DNA from: an uncultured Ruminococcus sp.
Lineage (GTDB): Bacteria > Bacillota > Clostridia > Oscillospirales > Acutalibacteraceae
NCBI GenBank assembly: GCA_902766305.1
Contig: CACXDE010000159.1
Coordinates: forward strand, 1-7,815
DNA: 7,815 nt
Direction: 5' to 3'
A program made the position numbers and the translations under genes. The notes under the pieces were generated by a model. That model ran no database searches and was not told where the DNA came from. It worked only from the letters and a program-made list of their open reading frames with translations. The number at the start of each line of letters is the position of its first letter. Position 1 is the stretch's first letter. Of this stretch, positions 5,836 to 7,815 are shown piece after piece.

Positions 5836-5861
5836 AGCCTTAATGTCAGGCTTTTTTCTTT
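5836..5861 (+). terminator. Rho-independent terminator of the kinase gene
   Basis: AGCCT (5836-5840) pairs perfectly with AGGCT (5848-5852) around a 7-base loop, and a run of Ts broken by one C follows. The stem is short, but the GC-rich hairpin just upstream could stack on it. Confidence 0.7.
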
Positions 5862-5917
5862 TATCGAAGTTATCTGACAACTCTGCCAATCATAATTTTA
5901 CACTTAGACCTTACAGC

Positions 5918-5960
5918 AAAAATGCAGCGCAGGCGCAAAACCTGTGCTGCATAATTTTTT
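5918..5960 (-). terminator. Terminator of the rplU operon, probably bidirectional
   Basis: GCAGCGCAGG (5924-5933) and CCTGTGCTGC (5941-5950) form a 10-bp stem with one mismatch and a 7-base loop. Read leftward it is followed by A then TTTTT (5918-5922) and lies 11 bases past the rpmA stop. Read rightward it is followed by ATAATTTTTT (5951-5960), so it can also stop transcripts from the convergent kinase gene. Confidence 0.85.
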
Positions 5961-5961
5961 A

Positions 5962-6243
5962 TCACTCAGCTGCGTAAACAGAAACCTGCTTGCGGTCACG
6001 GCCGACACGTTCAAACTTTACGTGTCCGTCAATCTTAGCAAAAAGTGTATCGTCAGAACCACGGCCTACATTGTTGCCGGGATGGATCTTAGTACCTCTC
6101 TGCTTTACAAGTATGTTTCCTGCGAGGACAAACTGTCCGTCAGCACGCTTTGTACCGAGACGCTTGGACTCGGAATCACGTCCGTTCTTTGTAGAACCGC
6201 CGCCCTTTTTATGTGCGAACAACTGTACATTAATCTTAAGCAT
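5962..6243 (-). CDS. rpmA: 50S ribosomal protein L27, precursor with Prp-cleaved N-terminus
   Basis: The 93-residue L27 of the large ribosomal subunit; its N-terminal tail reaches towards the peptidyl-transferase centre. The conserved [21 protein letters not shown], the central [17 protein letters not shown] and the terminal basic region are all present. The first nine residues, MLKINVQLF, form the Firmicute extension that the Prp protease removes between Phe9 and Ala10, as shown in Staphylococcus aureus where the extension is MLKLNLQFF. The start ATG at 6243 has GGAGGT (6253-6258) 9 bases upstream, inside the last codons of prp. It is the last gene of rplU-prp-rpmA and is closed by the terminator at 5918-5960. 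obgE, which often follows in Firmicutes, is absent here. Confidence 0.98.
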   Translation of the reverse strand: MLKINVQLFAHKKGGGSTKNGRDSESKRLGTKRADGQFVLAGNILVKQRGTKIHPGNNVGRGSDDTLFAKIDGHVKFERVGRDRKQVSVYAAE

Positions 6244-6248
6244 TACAA

Positions 6249-6569
6249 TTACACCTCCGTCATCAAAACTCTGATATTTTCAGGATATTGCTTCTCTGTT
6301 TCCGTCAGATGAAGCCTGAGACCCGCCAGAATATTCTGACAGGCTTCGAGATCTCTCTCAGCCACCGTAACCTTCATATCTCCGTCATCAGCCTCTGCCC
6401 TTGCATCTGCGCATATAACATCAGTTATAGTATTGGCTGCCATATAGGCTGCGCCTGACACAAAAGCGCACAGAACATCCTCACCGCTCTCGGCAAGACC
6501 CGAATGCCCCGTTATATGAAACCCCGAAAGATTACCGTTACGGTCAACAAAAAACTGCGCTCTTATCAT
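6249..6569 (-). CDS. prp: Ribosomal-processing cysteine protease Prp (YsxB family)
   Basis: Prp is a cytoplasmic cysteine protease that cuts the N-terminal extension from L27, an essential step in S. aureus. The 106-residue product carries the signature [18 protein letters not shown] (21-38), with the catalytic pair H22 and C34 at exactly the positions known for the staphylococcal enzyme, and the glycine-rich turn between them. The substrate, L27 with [14 protein letters not shown], is encoded directly downstream. The start ATG overlaps the rplU stop by four bases (ATGA, 6566-6569), indicating translational coupling, and only five bases separate it from rpmA. Older annotations call this family YsxB or DUF464. 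Confidence 0.95.
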   Translation of the reverse strand: MIRAQFFVDRNGNLSGFHITGHSGLAESGEDVLCAFVSGAAYMAANTITDVICADARAEADDGDMKVTVAERDLEACQNILAGLRLHLTETEKQYPENIRVLMTEV

Positions 6570-6874
6570 GCCTCGATAGACTCGATCTGTACCTTAGTAT
6601 ATCTCTGTCTGTGACCCATTTTGCGCTTAGAACTCTTCTTCGGCTTGTAAGTGAAAACTGTGATCTTCTTACCCTTAACGGTATCGAGAACCTTAGCTGT
6701 TACCTTAGCGCCCTCAACGTAGGGTGCGCCTACCTTAAAGCCGTCATCTGTGCTGACTGCAACTACCTTGAAGTCAACCGTTGACTCATTCTCTGCTTCA
6801 AGCTTTTCAACGTAAACAACGTCGCCGCCTGTTACCTTGTACTGCTTTCCGCCTGTTTCGATTACTGCGTACAT
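6566..6874 (-). CDS. rplU: 50S ribosomal protein L21
   Basis: The 102-residue L21 protein of the large subunit, which binds 23S rRNA near L20. The start [14 protein letters not shown] and the basic C-terminal signature [26 protein letters not shown] are unmistakable, and the length is the family's usual one. The ATG at 6874 follows AGGTG (6881-6885). It is the first gene of a tight three-gene operon and overlaps prp by four bases. Transcription starts from a consensus promoter about 75 bases upstream, through a structured leader. Confidence 0.98.
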   Translation of the reverse strand: MYAVIETGGKQYKVTGGDVVYVEKLEAENESTVDFKVVAVSTDDGFKVGAPYVEGAKVTAKVLDTVKGKKITVFTYKPKKSSKRKMGHRQRYTKVQIESIEA

Positions 6875-6949
6875 TTATGACACCTGCCTGTCTTCAAACT
6901 CGCTGCCCGAGGCGTGGAGAACCACTTAAAAAGCCTATAGCATGCGGCT
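6875..6949 (-). ncRNA. Structured leader upstream of rplU (L21-leader-like)
   Basis: Between the predicted transcription start (~6949) and the rplU ATG the RNA can form an AAGCC/GGCTT hairpin (6946-6950 with 6931-6935), followed at once by a short T run (attenuator-like). Next are a GTGG/CCAC hairpin with a TTCT loop (6914-6925) and a small GCC/GGC hairpin. Firmicutes are known to carry an L21 leader here that binds a ribosomal protein to control the operon. I assign it by position and structure, not by a covariance search. Confidence 0.6.
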
Positions 6950-6954
6950 TCTAT

Positions 6955-6983
6955 ATCATACCATGTTATTAATTTATTGTCAA
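6955..6983 (-). promoter_or_regulatory. Sigma-A promoter of rplU-prp-rpmA
   Basis: On the minus strand a perfect TTGACA (6978-6983) is followed after exactly 17 bases by TATGAT (6955-6960), one base from consensus. Such strength suits a ribosomal protein operon. The next promoter-proximal sequence upstream is the repeat block at 7000-7180. Confidence 0.9.
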
Positions 6984-6999
6984 GACAGTTTTTTACAAA

Positions 7000-7055
7000 G
7001 TTGTAAGTTGTCAGTTTTCAGTTGTCAGTTGTAAGTTATAAGTTTTATGTTTAAC
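7000..7055 (+). repeat. Heptanucleotide tandem array, GTTGTMA type
   Basis: Eight 7-base units in strict register: GTTGTAA, GTTGTCA, GTTTTCA, GTTGTCA, GTTGTAA, GTTATAA, then decaying GTTTTAT and GTTTAAC. The array starts 17 bases upstream of the rplU -35 box and could affect promoter DNA curvature. Confidence 0.85.
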
Positions 7056-7058
7056 TGC

Positions 7059-7093
7059 TACTAACTGTCAACTTACAACTTCCGACTGACGAC
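7059..7093 (-). repeat. Heptanucleotide array, inverted partner of 7000-7055
   Basis: Read on the minus strand, GTCGTCA, GTCGGAA, GTTGTAA, GTTGACA and GTTAGTA follow one another in 7-base register. They face the plus-strand array, so 7000-7093 can fold into a long imperfect stem. Hairpin copy D begins four bases beyond. Confidence 0.75.
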
Positions 7094-7096
7094 TGC

Positions 7097-7130
7097 TGAT
7101 AAAGATCCTTCGCTGCGCTCAGGATGACAG
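7097..7130 (-). repeat. Hairpin repeat copy D (34 nt)
   Basis: The reverse complement is identical to 3929-3962 over all 34 bases. The core (7105-7125) folds as ATCCT, tandem G.A, GC, loop GCA, GC, tandem G.A, AGGAT. It lies between the XRE terminator and the rplU promoter. It carries a heptamer array on one side, as at copy A, and the 38-nt module on the other, as at copy C. Confidence 0.85.
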
Positions 7131-7142
7131 CTTTAATTTGTT

Positions 7143-7180
7143 TTGTGCATAATCACGAACAATTATGAATTTGCTAATTT
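7143..7180 (+). repeat. 38-nt module, copy 2
   Basis: Matches 4890-4927 at 36 of 38 positions, in the same orientation relative to the neighbouring hairpin copy. It ends just before the XRE terminator. Confidence 0.85.
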
Positions 7181-7186
7181 CGTAAT

Positions 7187-7223
7187 AAAAAAACCGGCAC
7201 TCACATTGTTTGTGGGAACCGGT
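7187..7223 (-). terminator. Rho-independent terminator of the XRE regulator gene
   Basis: On the minus strand ACCGG (7219-7223) pairs with CCGGT (7193-7197). The stem continues through an imperfect CCCACA/TGTGAG part to a 5-base loop and is followed by seven Ts (7187-7193). It begins one base after the stop codon. Confidence 0.9.
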
Positions 7224-7224
7224 C

Positions 7225-7542
7225 TTAGTTTTCATTAAGCCATTTAAGAAAGCTTATAGCTGTATCGAATTTTTCGGACGGCAGATTTCTTACAAGCATC
7301 ATCATCAGTTCAGTTTTATCTGTATTCACATAAGAGCCTAAAAGAAAATAATCAGGAGTAGTATTAAGGGCTGAGGCTATTTTTATAATGACTTCTATTG
7401 AGGGAATGGAAATACCACGTTCTATATTTGATAAATACTTATAACCGATACCGGCTTTTTCTTCAACTGTGGATTGTTTCAGACCAAGCTCATGTCTTCG
7501 CTGAGATATTCTTTTACCTATATAGTGATAGTCGATTTCCAT
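7225..7542 (-). CDS. XRE-family helix-turn-helix transcriptional regulator
   Basis: A 105-residue cytoplasmic DNA-binding protein. Residues 8-67 are a Cro/CI-type (HTH_3) domain: IGKRISQRRHELGLKQSTVEEKAG is helices 1-2 and the start of 3, IGYKYLSNIERGISIPS carries the recognition helix and the family's NIERG motif, and VIIKIASALNTTPDYFLLG closes the fold. The last 35 residues are a short helical tail, probably for dimerisation; no phage-type peptidase domain is attached. The reading frame extends upstream to a TTG at 7593, but the family usually begins MEIDYxYIG, so I chose the second of two adjacent ATGs (7540-7542), 7 bases after GGGGG (7550-7554); the first ATG at 7545 is the alternative. 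Palindromes within its own promoter region point to autoregulation and to control of the divergent rightward promoter. Confidence 0.9.
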   Translation of the reverse strand: MEIDYHYIGKRISQRRHELGLKQSTVEEKAGIGYKYLSNIERGISIPSIEVIIKIASALNTTPDYFLLGSYVNTDKTELMMMLVRNLPSEKFDTAISFLKWLNEN

Positions 7543-7601
7543 CATACAGCCCCCACATTTCTTTTTAATATGATAGATGTTTTTCTGTTTCAAATAAACA
7601 T

Positions 7602-7629
7602 ATTATAAGTCGTATTTCCGACTTGACAA
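7602..7629 (-). promoter_or_regulatory. Promoter of the XRE regulator gene
   Basis: On the minus strand TTGTCA (7624-7629), one base from consensus, precedes a perfect TATAAT (7602-7607) by 16 bases. Its -35 box lies on top of the -35 box of the rightward promoter at 7623-7651, so the two promoters compete. The leader to the ATG at 7542 is about 50 bases. Confidence 0.65.
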
Positions 7630-7639
7630 ACGACTCGTT
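7607..7639. promoter_or_regulatory. Probable operators of the XRE regulator
   Basis: Two palindromes lie in the divergent promoter region. AAGTCG, 6 bases, CGACTT (7607-7624) fills the space between the -10 and -35 of the XRE promoter and touches the rightward -35. AACGA-C-TCGTT (7629-7639) fills the spacer of the rightward promoter. CGACT recurs at 7619 and 7631, 12 bases apart, with AGTCG at 7608. This is the arrangement expected for a Cro/CI-type repressor. Confidence 0.65.
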
Positions 7640-7651
7640 CAATTGTATAAT
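7623..7651 (+). promoter_or_regulatory. Perfect consensus rightward promoter P1
   Basis: TTGACA (7623-7628), exactly 17 bases, TATAAT (7646-7651): both boxes match consensus at every position. Transcription would start near 7658 and run out of the right edge. The palindrome at 7629-7639 lies between the boxes, so the promoter is probably repressed rather than always on. Confidence 0.9.
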
Positions 7652-7688
7652 AAAATAAGAATTATATGAAAAAACGCAGTAATAAGTC

Positions 7689-7717
7689 TTGACAAATTAT
7701 CATCTCAATAATATAAT
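7689..7717 (+). promoter_or_regulatory. Perfect consensus rightward promoter P2
   Basis: A second TTGACA (7689-7694), 17 bases, TATAAT (7712-7717), again a full match, 66 bases downstream of P1 and on the same strand. Its spacer lacks the CGACT palindromes, so P2 may be free of the XRE control seen at P1. Confidence 0.88.
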
Positions 7718-7797
7718 TAGTATATATATTTTTGCGATTTACAAAAAATAGTGCAAAAATTATGTACGATATTAACAACTGCGAAAGTTTTGCGAAT

Positions 7798-7804
7798 GGG
7801 GGTG
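7798..7804 (+). promoter_or_regulatory. Ribosome binding site of a gene starting at the right edge
   Basis: GGGGGTG followed by A-rich sequence to the end of the window. A start codon just past the edge would have spacing of 11 or more bases. Alternatively the GTG at 7802-7804 is itself the start (M-K-K-T), as in a secreted protein, but then the binding site is missing. Two direct repeats TGCGAA (7780 and 7791) lie just upstream. Confidence 0.5.
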
Positions 7805-7815
7805 AAAAAAACAAA

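Noticed and set aside
5821..5852. GGGGTGCC followed by GGAGCC, resembling the start of a TPP riboswitch
   Set aside because: The CTGAGA and the later conserved parts are missing, and the segment follows a gene rather than preceding one.
5944..6312. Plus-strand frames across rpmA (122 and 94 codons)
   Set aside because: Antisense to the certain L27 gene, with no start signals.
3929..7130. Reading the repeated hairpins as a CRISPR array
   Set aside because: Copies are dispersed over 3 kb in both orientations, without regular spacers and without cas genes.

Overview
The window looks like a low-to-medium GC Firmicute of the Clostridia, most likely a Ruminococcus-type member of the Oscillospirales. 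The evidence is the rplU-prp-rpmA order, an L27 with the cleavable N-terminal extension typical of Firmicutes, strong GGAGG ribosome binding sites, textbook sigma-A promoters with 17-bp spacers, and a Cytidylate_kin2-family kinase. The genus is an inference; the Firmicute assignment is firm.

Layout. At the left edge a strong leftward promoter (18-46) serves a gene outside the window. Next comes a leftward two-gene unit (204-2702): a 610-residue protein with a RanBP2-like zinc ribbon, coiled coil, one membrane span and TPR-like repeats, followed by a small membrane-anchored protein whose natural start appears cut off by a one-base change in a T7 run. It has its own promoter (2828-2856) and terminator (160-193). 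Positions 2916-3761 hold an unrecognised protein with a Rossmann-like middle. Positions 4170-4670 encode a low-complexity lipoprotein with four 11-residue helical repeats. All of these run leftward. A Cytidylate_kin2-family kinase (5159-5791) runs rightward from its own promoter and converges on the leftward ribosomal operon rplU-prp-rpmA (5962-6874), which has a consensus promoter and a structured leader. At the right end an XRE-family regulator (7225-7542) runs leftward and shares a compact, operator-rich control region with a rightward promoter; a second perfect promoter and a late ribosome binding site point to a gene just beyond the right edge.

The most unusual content is in the intergenic DNA. 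Three spacers (3824-4083, 4741-4927, 7000-7180) share one modular repeat system. Its parts are a hairpin with tandem G.A mismatches (four copies, one with a compensatory base-pair change), arrays of 7-nt units in both orientations, and a 38-nt module. The parts occur in different combinations at each site.

How the genes work together. The ribosomal operon is self-contained: Prp is the protease that trims L27, and it is encoded between L21 and L27. The zinc-ribbon/TPR protein and the small anchored protein probably act together at the membrane, but their function cannot be named from sequence. The XRE protein probably controls itself and the divergent gene.
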